Assembly (NCBI GenBank): GCA_019635415.1
Contig: JAHBZN010000005.1
Location: 62,001-126,000, forward strand
DNA from: Ramlibacter sp.
GTDB lineage: Bacteria; Pseudomonadota; Gammaproteobacteria; Burkholderiales; Burkholderiaceae_C
Reading direction: 5' to 3'
Length of the DNA: 64,000 nucleotides
Under the pieces are notes generated by a model that searched no databases, was not told the DNA's origin, and saw only the letters and a program-made list of their open reading frames with translations. Every line of letters begins with the position of its first letter. Positions within the stretch are counted from its first letter, which is position 1. Shown here in pieces: positions 57,970-64,000 of the stretch. Both the position numbers and the translations under genes were made by a program.

Positions 57970-58001
57970 TTCTCCGGGCCGCGATGGCAACCTCCGGAGA
58001 A
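57970..58001 (+). promoter_or_regulatory. Shine-Dalgarno-sequestering hairpin of hom
   Basis: TTCTCCGG (57970-57977) is perfectly complementary to CCGGAGAA (57994-58001), separated by 16 bases. The 3' arm contains GGAG, the ribosome-binding site of hom 8-9 bases before its ATG 58009. When formed, it would block translation initiation. Confidence 0.6.
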
Positions 58002-58008
58002 ATCAAAA

Positions 58009-59316
58009 ATGCCATCCCCTCTTCATTGCAAACCGCTGCGCGTGGGCCTGCTCGGCTTTGGCGTGGTCGGCTCGGGTACCTGTGCCGTGCTGTCCGGCAA
58101 CCGGGCCACGATCACCGCGCGCGCGGGTTGCGCCATTGACCTGACCCACGTTGCCACCCGTACGCCCGAGCGGGCCCGGGCCGCGGGGGCTGCGGGGGTC
58201 GTGCTGACGGACGACCCCCTGGCGCTGGCGCGTCACCCGGACATCGACGTGGTGGTCGAAGCCATGGGGGGGACGGACTTGGCGCGGCGCTGTGTGCTGG
58301 CCGCGATTGCCGCGGGCAAGCATGTGGTCACCGCCAACAAGGCGCTGCTCGCTCAACATGGCGAGGAAGTCTTCGCCGCCGCGCAGGCGCAAGGCGTGTC
58401 GGTGGCGTTTGAAGGGGCCGTGGCCGTGAGCATCCCCATCGTCAAGGCGTTGCGCGAAGGCCTTGTGGCCAACGAAATCGAGTGGCTGGCCGGCATTGTC
58501 AACGGCACTTCCAATTACGTGCTCACGCAGATGCGCGACGAGGGGCGCAGTTATGCCCAGGCCCTCGGCGAGGCCCAGGCCCTGGGCTACGCCGAAGCCG
58601 ACCCCTCGCTGGACGTGGACGGTGGCGATGCCGCCCACAAGCTGGCCCTGCTGGCTGCCATGGCGTTTGGTGGCGCGCCGCGCCTGGCCGATGTGCACGT
58701 CGAGGGCATCCGCCACCTGCAGGCCTGTGACTTTGGCCACGCGGCGCGGCTGGGCCACACCGTCAAGCTGCTTGCGGTGGCGCGACGTGAGGGCGAACAG
58801 ATCCAGCTTCGCGTGCACCCGGCGCTGGTGCCTTCTGCCGCGTTGCTGGCGCGCGTGGATGGCAGCATGAACGGGATTCTGGTCAAGGGCAATGCCGCAG
58901 GGGTCACGATGTACTGCGGCGCGGGGGCCGGCTCGCGCGAAACCGCGTCGGCCGTCGTGGCGGATCTGGTGGACATCGCGCGGGCGCTGCGTGGCGGTGG
59001 CTCGCCGCGGCAGATACCGGCGCTGGGTTTTCACCATGAGGTGCAGCCTGTGCGCACCGCGGCGCCCCTGGAGGCGTTGCGCTTGCCCCAGTACCTGCGC
59101 GTGCCGCTGGCCGACGCCGGCGCCGCACGGCAGGTGCGCGAGGTGCTGGCGGCCCACGGCATCACCCCGGTGCAGCAGGACGAGTCGCCACAGGCATTGG
59201 CCTTGCTGACCTCGGAGACCGAGGAATGGCGCGCAGCGGGCGCGGTGCAGGATCTGGCACGTCAGCCGTGCGTGGCGGCGCCACCCACACGCCTGCGGGT
59301 GGAGGCACTGGCCTAG
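58009..59316 (+). CDS. hom: Homoserine dehydrogenase
   Basis: This enzyme reduces aspartate semialdehyde to homoserine, the branch point to Thr, Ile and Met. The 435-residue monofunctional enzyme shows LRVGLLGFGVVGSGTCAVLS, VVEAMGGTDLARRCVLAAIA, VVTANKALLAQHGEEVFAAA, AGIVNGTSNYVLTQMRDEGR and EADPSLDVDGGDAAHKLALL with the catalytic Asp/Lys pair. The C-terminal ~90 residues fit an ACT-type regulatory domain (LRVPLADAGAARQVREVLAA). ATG 58009 with GGAGAA upstream. Its TAG stop and the TAG of the convergent next gene share the palindrome CTAG (59313-59316). Confidence 0.96.
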   Translation: MPSPLHCKPLRVGLLGFGVVGSGTCAVLSGNRATITARAGCAIDLTHVATRTPERARAAGAAGVVLTDDPLALARHPDIDVVVEAMGGTDLARRCVLAAIAAGKHVVTANKALLAQHGEEVFAAAQAQGVSVAFEGAVAVSIPIVKALREGLVANEIEWLAGIVNGTSNYVLTQMRDEGRSYAQALGEAQALGYAEADPSLDVDGGDAAHKLALLAAMAFGGAPRLADVHVEGIRHLQACDFGHAARLGHTVKLLAVARREGEQIQLRVHPALVPSAALLARVDGSMNGILVKGNAAGVTMYCGAGAGSRETASAVVADLVDIARALRGGGSPRQIPALGFHHEVQPVRTAAPLEALRLPQYLRVPLADAGAARQVREVLAAHGITPVQQDESPQALALLTSETEEWRAAGAVQDLARQPCVAAPPTRLRVEALA

Positions 59317-59555
59317 TCCCGGGGGCGGGCCGGTGGGTCCAGCAGCCGCTGGACCACCCGCTGGGTGAGCGGTGCGACGACCAGCACCACCGGGAAGGCG
59401 ACCGCCCAGGCGGTGAGCCAGGCACCGGCCCACAGACTGGCGAAGCCGGGCGTCAGCCCCGTGGCGCGCACGGTGGCGATGCCTGAGACGATCAGCGACA
59501 TCAGCCCCGAAAGCACCAGTCCCGTCAGCAAGGGCTTGAGGCGTGCGCGGTTCAT
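59313..59555 (-). CDS. DUF2798 family small membrane protein
   Basis: This 80-residue protein has two membrane helices (LLTGLVLSGLMSLIVSGIAT and LWAGAWLTAWAVAFPVVLVV) and the family ending APLTQRVVQRLL. Function is unknown. It overlaps the flavodoxin-like gene by 4 bases (ATGA) and its stop overlaps that of hom. It is the last gene of the MerR-controlled set. Confidence 0.85.
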   Translation of the reverse strand: MNRARLKPLLTGLVLSGLMSLIVSGIATVRATGLTPGFASLWAGAWLTAWAVAFPVVLVVAPLTQRVVQRLLDPPARPRD

Positions 59556-60127
59556 GCCAGGGCCTCCTGCGCGAGCCGGTGCAGGGCGCGCGCAAAGTTT
59601 TCGCCAAACAGCTGTGCTGTCTTTACATCGCCCGGTGCGAAGGCGTCGGGCGGCGACGCGTGGCCGGCCTGCGCCATCAGGCCCGACCAGGAGCCGAGCC
59701 GGTTGGCGGCGTCCTCATAGGGTACGCCGCTGTGCTGTTCGGGAATGATGGGGTTGCCCACCCACTGCATGCCGTGCTGCATGGCAAAGACGAACATCGC
59801 CATCAGCGTGGACTGCTTGTCGCCCGCGGGCAGCGACGACACGGTGAAACCCGCCGCCAGCTTGTCCCTGAACCTGAGGCCGCGCCAGAGGCGTCCAGTG
59901 GTGTCCATGAAGGCCTTGAACGGCCCTGACACGCCGCCCAGGTAGGTGGGTGAACCGAAAATGAGTCCGTCAAACGCCAGCAGCGATTCCGGGTTGGCGG
60001 CGGCGGCCTCGGCTGTGACCAGTTCCACGCGGGTGTCGGGCCGGCGGCGCGCGCCCTCGGCGATGCGCTGGGCCATGTGCGCGGTATGCCCGTGGGCGCT
60101 GTGATAGACGATGGCCAGTGTTTTCAT
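59552..60127 (-). CDS. Flavodoxin-fold NAD(P)H:quinone/FMN reductase-like protein
   Basis: This 191-residue protein has the FMN phosphate loop AIVYHSAHGHTAHMAQRIAE and isoalloxazine loops GLIFGSPTYLGGVSGPFKAF and SLPAGDKQSTLMAMFVFAMQ, the layout of WrbA-like flavodoxin-fold oxidoreductases. It probably reduces quinones or carries electrons. ATG 60127 with AAGGAAG upstream. It lies in the middle of a leftward three-gene operon. Confidence 0.88.
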   Translation of the reverse strand: MKTLAIVYHSAHGHTAHMAQRIAEGARRRPDTRVELVTAEAAAANPESLLAFDGLIFGSPTYLGGVSGPFKAFMDTTGRLWRGLRFRDKLAAGFTVSSLPAGDKQSTLMAMFVFAMQHGMQWVGNPIIPEQHSGVPYEDAANRLGSWSGLMAQAGHASPPDAFAPGDVKTAQLFGENFARALHRLAQEALA

Positions 60128-60138
60128 GGGACTTCCTT

Positions 60139-60636
60139 TCAGTTGAAGAGTGGAACCAGCGCCTCTGCACCCAGGTACAGGCCGGCGCCGAAGAGGCTGT
60201 GATTGGCAAGGCTGCGCAGGCAGTTCCTGAGCGGGGTGGCCGTCTTGCGCGACGCGATGCCCGCGCCCAGCGCCGGCTGCATCACCAGCCACGGCGCGGC
60301 CACCGTGCCCGTGCCCACGAGCAATGCCGGCAGCAGGCGCGGGGAGTGAGCCCAGTCCATGCCGAACAGCGCCACCAGCAAGGCGGCAAACGCCATGCCG
60401 GTCAGGTAGTGCATGGCCCAGCCCAGCGCCTCCTCGCCGCGGACCGGCGGGGCTTTGGCAATGGCGGCGTGCCGCCATTGGCCGTGCCGCCAGTGACCGA
60501 CCCAGCGGCCGATGAACGCCAAGTTCAGGGTTGGCACGCCCAGGGCCTTGAGCAGCAGGAGCCAGCCGTCCATGACGGCGGTGGCGCCGATGCCGATGAG
60601 TGCGACGCGCAGGGCGTCCGATGCGGTGATGTTCAT
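60139..60636 (-). CDS. DUF2938 family membrane protein
   Basis: This 165-residue protein has four predicted membrane segments (ALRVALIGIGATAVMDGWLL, LTGMAFAALLVALFGMDWA, LLPALLVGTGTVAAPWLVMQ, SLFGAGLYLGAEALVPLF). The charged stretch FIGRWVGHWRHGQWRHAAIA is typical of the family. Function is unknown. It is the first gene after the MerR-type promoter; ATG 60636 is chosen over the extended frame to 60696 because the latter would overlap the promoter. Confidence 0.85.
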   Translation of the reverse strand: MNITASDALRVALIGIGATAVMDGWLLLLKALGVPTLNLAFIGRWVGHWRHGQWRHAAIAKAPPVRGEEALGWAMHYLTGMAFAALLVALFGMDWAHSPRLLPALLVGTGTVAAPWLVMQPALGAGIASRKTATPLRNCLRSLANHSLFGAGLYLGAEALVPLFN

Positions 60637-60681
60637 GGTTGAAGTCCTGTTTCCTGGTTGACTGGCGGGGGTGCTGGAGGT

Positions 60682-60712
60682 ACTGTAGAAATTCAAGTCA
60701 ACTTGAGGTCAA
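60682..60712 (-). promoter_or_regulatory. MerR-type promoter with 19-bp spacer and SoxR-like operator
   Basis: On the minus strand, -35 TTGACC (60712-60707) and -10 TACAGT (60687-60682) are separated by exactly 19 bp, the overlong spacing used by MerR-family activators. The spacer holds the palindrome CAAGT-TG-ACTTG. The 18-mer CCTCAAGTTGACTTGAAT closely resembles the known SoxR box CCTCAAGTTAACTTGAGG. It faces the DUF2938-flavodoxin-DUF2798 operon. Confidence 0.7.
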
Positions 60713-60723
60713 GAGGTTTTTGC

Positions 60724-61152
60724 ATGGACATCGCGGAAGTCGCCAAAAAATCGGGCCTGCCCGCCTCGGCATTGCGGTTTTATGAAGAGAAAGGGCTGAT
60801 TGCCTCAGTCGGCCGGCAGGGCCTGCGCCGGCTTTTCCTGCCCTCGGTGCTGGACCAGCTGGCGTTGATCGCGCTGGGGCAGGCGGCCGGCTTCTCGCTG
60901 GACGAGATCAAGGCCCTGTTCGCGGGCGGCCGCGACCGGATCGACCGCCAGACCCTGGCGGCCAAGGCCGACGAGATCGACGCCACCATTCGCCGGCTGA
61001 AGGCCATGAGCAACGGCTTGAAGCACGCCGCCGTGTGCCCGGCGCCCAGCCATGCGGAATGCCTGACCTTTCAGCGCCTGGTCCGGGCGGCCGGGACGGG
61101 CGCCCTCGCGCGGCGGGCCGTCGGTGCCGCGCGCCAGCCGCGCGCGCGGTAG
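60724..61152 (+). CDS. MerR family transcriptional regulator (SoxR-related)
   Basis: This 142-residue regulator has the MerR winged HTH (MDIAEVAKKSGLPASALRFY, then EEKGLIAS and RRLFLPSVLDQLALIALGQA) and a dimerisation helix. Two cysteines near the C-terminus (AVCPAPSHAECLTF) are fewer and spaced differently from the four-Cys cluster of SoxR, so the inducer may be a metal or thiol-reactive compound. It is divergent from the operon whose 19-bp-spacer promoter lies between them. Confidence 0.9.
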   Translation: MDIAEVAKKSGLPASALRFYEEKGLIASVGRQGLRRLFLPSVLDQLALIALGQAAGFSLDEIKALFAGGRDRIDRQTLAAKADEIDATIRRLKAMSNGLKHAAVCPAPSHAECLTFQRLVRAAGTGALARRAVGAARQPRAR

Positions 61153-61189
61153 CGGGCCGGCGGCAGGACCTGAGGAGTACTTTCGTAGA

Positions 61190-62389
61190 ATGGCCTGCAT
61201 GGCCGTCTTCACCGTTTTCTTCTGCGGCACGGGGTCCAACAGCTTCGACTTCGCCAACAGCGACTACCACTCCGGTGAGCTCATCTCCACGCTGGCCCGG
61301 CATTGCACGGGCATGGAGTTTGTGGACTGGATCATTGCCGATGGCCCGGGCAGCGGCAACCACCAGGAGGACGAGAAGTTCGTCACGCCGGGCAACTACT
61401 GGGGTTGGCAGGGCGTGGCCGGTGGCAAGGGGTGGGAAGAGAATGTGGCCCACGCGCTGGCCATGATCCATGGCCAGGCCAAATGGAGCCGCAAGCAACT
61501 CACCGAGCTGAACTACCGCGTGCTCAAGGAAGCGGGCATTGCCATCCCGGACGCTGAAATCGACTTTGACGATTTCAGCATCACCATGCCCGACCGCAAG
61601 GTCACGCAGCAGGACCTGCAGATGCAGAAGATCAAGATCTTCCGCAAGGCCAAGCCGGTGACCGCCATCAATGCCATTGGCTGGAGCCGCGGCGCCGTGA
61701 CCACGCACATGTTTGCCAATGCGCTGGCCGCCGACAACGAACTCAAGCACCTGCCGGTCAACATCATCGCTGTGGATCCGGTGCCAGGCACGGGCAACTT
61801 CCAGTTGCACCGCACGTCGATCCCGTCCAATGTGAAGAACTACGTGGCCTTTTATGCGCGCGACGAACGTTCCATGGGGTTTGCCGCCACGCTGCCGACC
61901 TTTGCCCAGGGCGTGAAATCGACCCTCTACCCCATGCCCGGGCGCCATGCCACGCTGGTGGGCAACGCGGGCAACTACGTGGGGGGCAATGGTGCCAACG
62001 TCTTCAACGCGCCGGGCAAGGTGGTGCGCATGCTGTCCGAGCAATACCTTACGGAGTGGGGCACCCCGTTGGGCAAACGCCTGCCGTGGTCCGAGACCGA
62101 GATGCTGCGCTGCTACGACGAGATGGTGGGGCAGTCCGACCTGTTCAAGAAGCTCAGCAAGACGGTCTACACCACGCGCATGGGCCAGCGCGGCGACCGC
62201 GATGTCAGCGTGGGCCAGAACTGGTTCAGCAGCAAGTTCCAGGCGCTGAGCCAGTTGCAGTCGACCGGCCATTTCATCAACTGGCATCACGCCGAACTGT
62301 TCCGCAAGTTCGGGGGCCTTGGCTTTGGTGACGAGTTCATCAAGAACACGCGCGCCGCACTGTACGACTCGCTGAGCAAGCGGCGTTAG
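61190..62389 (+). CDS. Alpha/beta-hydrolase-like protein (DUF5621/Tle-like)
   Basis: This 399-residue protein opens with FTVFFCGTGSNSFDFANSDY and later has AINAIGWSRGAVTTHMFANA, a GxSxG nucleophile elbow with Ser166, and VNIIAVDPVPGTGNF with an Asp in the expected acid position. The overall pattern recalls DUF2235/DUF5621-type lipase-like effectors. No signal peptide is seen. It precedes a glycine-rich giant protein, possibly as a pair. ATG 61190 is used (GAGGAG 12 bases upstream); ATG 61199 is alternative. Family naming is from memory and should be treated as tentative. Confidence 0.6.
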   Translation: MACMAVFTVFFCGTGSNSFDFANSDYHSGELISTLARHCTGMEFVDWIIADGPGSGNHQEDEKFVTPGNYWGWQGVAGGKGWEENVAHALAMIHGQAKWSRKQLTELNYRVLKEAGIAIPDAEIDFDDFSITMPDRKVTQQDLQMQKIKIFRKAKPVTAINAIGWSRGAVTTHMFANALAADNELKHLPVNIIAVDPVPGTGNFQLHRTSIPSNVKNYVAFYARDERSMGFAATLPTFAQGVKSTLYPMPGRHATLVGNAGNYVGGNGANVFNAPGKVVRMLSEQYLTEWGTPLGKRLPWSETEMLRCYDEMVGQSDLFKKLSKTVYTTRMGQRGDRDVSVGQNWFSSKFQALSQLQSTGHFINWHHAELFRKFGGLGFGDEFIKNTRAALYDSLSKRR

Positions 62390-62401
62390 GCCCCCACGCC
62401 G

Positions 62402-62474
62402 CGCAGGCGGCGGCCTGCGGTGGCCTCGCGCGGCGTTCGTCTGCATAATGGCCCGGCACGCTGCGCGCGTGCCG
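62402..62474. terminator. Two strong hairpins after the hydrolase gene
   Basis: CGCAGGC-GGCG-GCCTGCG (62402-62419) and CGGCACGC-TGCGC-GCGTGCCG (62454-62474) are perfect inverted repeats in the 139-bp gap. Neither is followed by a T-run, so factor-independent termination is uncertain; they may instead structure the leader of the next gene. Confidence 0.4.
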
Positions 62475-62528
62475 AACCGATCCGCGTCTGGGAGGACGTG
62501 CCGCACACGAACGCAACGGAGGCTCGCA

Positions 62529-64000
62529 ATGAAGACCAGCGCCCATGCCGGCAGCCCGGCACTCAACCGGGAAATCATCGACGACCGCGATGACCGGCTC
62601 AGCATCCACACCCACGAGATCCGCCTGACACAGGCGCATCTGCCCTACCAGTCGGTGGCCGGCAAGCGCCTGCCGTCCGCCAGGCACTTCGCGGTGTATG
62701 CCGACCGGATCGTCCTGAGCGGCGTATTGCAGAACCCCGGCCGCAACATCGAGTTGAATGCGCGCGAGATCGTCGTCGAGGCGCCTGCCACGCTCGACGC
62801 CGCGGGCGCGTGGGCAGACAAGGACTTTCCCCCGGGGAAGCTGCCCGTGCAGCAGGACGTGCGGCCCGGCGCCGCGGGCACCACCGGAGCCGACGCCACG
62901 GCAGGGGGCCAGGGCGGCGCCATCGTCATCCGGGCGCTGCGCGTGCTGAACCAGACGGGTAGCGGCCAGGCACTGGCAGCGAACCCCGTGGCGGCCGTGG
63001 CAGCCCGGGCCTTTGCCGATCACCCGCCCAAGGTGAGCGATGCCCGGCCGATGGCGCCTTTCGAAATCGCCAGAACCAAGATGTTTGGCAACACCGAAGT
63101 CGCCATCAACCTGGAGGAGCCACGCATCGAGGGCCTTTCCCGCATCACCATGGAAGGGGCGCACTTTGACGCGACCGGGCCCAGTGTCGGCATGCGCCTT
63201 GACCTGCCGGCGCTGACACTCACCGGCCGGACCAACCTGAGTGGCGCCCTCCGGCTGTCCACCCGTTCGTTCGGTTGCAAGGTCGATGCGCTGGCCACGC
63301 TGGACCCGGCGGGCCAGATCCGCTCATTGCAGCTCGGGTTGTCGCTGGTGACCGATGCGCCGATCAGCCTGCAGGTGCCCATGGCCACCGCCGTCCTGAC
63401 GAGTGCCATGCTGGACAGGCTGCGCGACGAAATGGCCGCGCACCTGCGTACCAGCGCCGTCGAACCGCTGCTGGCCGGCTTTGCCGGCGCACTGCGCGGG
63501 GCTCCGTTGACCCTGCTGGCCGGCGGCGGCCCGGGAGGGCGCGGGCAGGACGGGCACCCCGGCGTGCGCGGCGAATCGGGCGCCGACGGGGCCAAGACGT
63601 CCAAGTCCGGAATATCAGCTCCGGGGGGGGGCTTTGGCTTCCCGGATGAAGCCGTTGGCAAGGACGGGCATGTGGGCGGGCGTGCCGGCGCACCAGGCCT
63701 CTCGGGGGCGGGCGGCCCGGGTGGGCAGGTGGTGCTCGACGTCATCGAGCCCGTTGCCCTGGGCATGGTGTACGGCGTGGAGGGGGGCATCGGGGGCACC
63801 GAGGCCAGCCCGGGAGAACGCGGGCCTGGCGGCCACGGGGGCCGCGGGCAGGTGTGCAGCATGTACGACAGCAAGACCGGCCGCGCCCTGGAAGACATGC
63901 GTGCGCCCGATGGGCGCGAGGGCCCGCTGGGCCCGGTGGCAGAACGCGCCGGGCAGCGGGGCGCGCAGGGCGCCGCCGGAGCGCCCTTGCAGATCAACGG
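62529..64000 (+). CDS. Large glycine-rich protein with collagen-like stretch, N-terminal part
   Basis: This open frame runs from ATG 62529 (CGGAGG six bases upstream) to the window end without a stop: at least 490 residues. Residues 1-110 contain beta-strand-like segments (RHFAVYADRIVLSGVLQNPG, RNIELNAREIVVEAP). From about residue 330 it becomes glycine-rich with collagen-like triplets (GGPGGRGQDGHPGVRGESGA) and GGAGGPGG-type runs. No signal peptide is recognised. It is not a family I can name; it could be a surface, matrix or effector-associated protein. The C-terminus is missing. Confidence 0.75.
   Translation, partial: MKTSAHAGSPALNREIIDDRDDRLSIHTHEIRLTQAHLPYQSVAGKRLPSARHFAVYADRIVLSGVLQNPGRNIELNAREIVVEAPATLDAAGAWADKDFPPGKLPVQQDVRPGAAGTTGADATAGGQGGAIVIRALRVLNQTGSGQALAANPVAAVAARAFADHPPKVSDARPMAPFEIARTKMFGNTEVAINLEEPRIEGLSRITMEGAHFDATGPSVGMRLDLPALTLTGRTNLSGALRLSTRSFGCKVDALATLDPAGQIRSLQLGLSLVTDAPISLQVPMATAVLTSAMLDRLRDEMAAHLRTSAVEPLLAGFAGALRGAPLTLLAGGGPGGRGQDGHPGVRGESGADGAKTSKSGISAPGGGFGFPDEAVGKDGHVGGRAGAPGLSGAGGPGGQVVLDVIEPVALGMVYGVEGGIGGTEASPGERGPGGHGGRGQVCSMYDSKTGRALEDMRAPDGREGPLGPVAERAGQRGAQGAAGAPLQIN

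Noticed and set aside
1..64000. CRISPR arrays, tRNA or rRNA genes, integrases and insertion sequences
   Set aside because: None was found by eye on either strand; the only dispersed repeats are the bipartite hairpin elements.

Overview
The window is a 64-kb stretch of a G+C-rich chromosome that reads as Betaproteobacteria, order Burkholderiales, most likely family Comamonadaceae. The evidence is the protein families and their order (rsmI facing yraN-diaA-dolP; priA next to hemE; pilT-pilU behind yggS; LysR-paired and TRAP-transporter-rich catabolic loci). A short bipartite hairpin repeat of a kind I associate with Comamonadaceae also recurs here. No rRNA, tRNA, CRISPR array, transposase or phage gene was seen. 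Genus cannot be fixed from the sequence alone.

Layout. 1-222 is the tail of an asparaginase. 252-3801 holds putA with its divergent Lrp-type regulator. 3850-7453 carries a small exported protein, the PLP-homeostasis protein YggS and the twitching ATPases PilT and PilU. 7460-10292 is a LysR regulator, two tautomerase-family proteins and a 3-hydroxyisobutyrate-dehydrogenase-type enzyme. 10359-16498 is housekeeping: dolP-like, diaA/gmhA-like, yraN, rsmI, priA and hemE, with DnaA-box-like sequences between priA and hemE. 16543-21006 holds an esterase-like protein, an O-acetylhomoserine sulfhydrylase, a CoA-binding protein and an acyl-CoA synthetase. 21086-22555 is a compact, lower-G+C toxin-antitoxin-chaperone module (MqsR, MqsA with a C-terminal tail, SecB-like). 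22556-26156 is a redoxin, DsbD and an AlaX editing protein. 26202-33878 is a LysR regulator facing indolepyruvate oxidoreductase (iorA, iorB) and a DctPQM TRAP transporter. 33881-35386 holds two accessory proteins.

35731-49000 is one tightly packed chemosensory operon: a receptor with a C-terminal Cache domain, a Ser/Thr kinase with a degenerate nucleotide-cyclase-like N-terminus, a second Ser/Thr kinase, two response regulators, CheA, CheW, two receptors ending in a QWEEF tether, CheR, CheD and CheB. It lacks FliM, motor and CheZ genes. I infer that it couples receptor methylation to an output other than, or in addition to, the flagellar switch, including protein phosphorylation.

49011-57802 has a LuxR regulator, a lipoprotein amidase and a MaoC-like hydratase. 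It also holds an IclR-controlled operon (type II dehydroquinase paralogue, DctPQM TRAP transporter, shikimate/quinate dehydrogenase and a small barrel protein), probably for uptake and use of quinate or shikimate. 57831-59316 is homoserine dehydrogenase behind an unusual RNA leader, whose leader peptide runs Thr-Ile-Thr-Met-Ile-Thr-Met before a hairpin that masks the ribosome-binding site. 59313-61152 is a MerR-controlled redox operon with a textbook 19-bp-spacer promoter. 61190-64000 is an alpha/beta-hydrolase-like protein followed by a large glycine-rich, partly collagen-like protein that runs off the window.

The strongest candidates for new biology are the hom leader, the kinase-bearing chemosensory operon, the MqsR-MqsA-SecB-like module and the in-frame domestication of a bipartite hairpin repeat inside three conserved genes.
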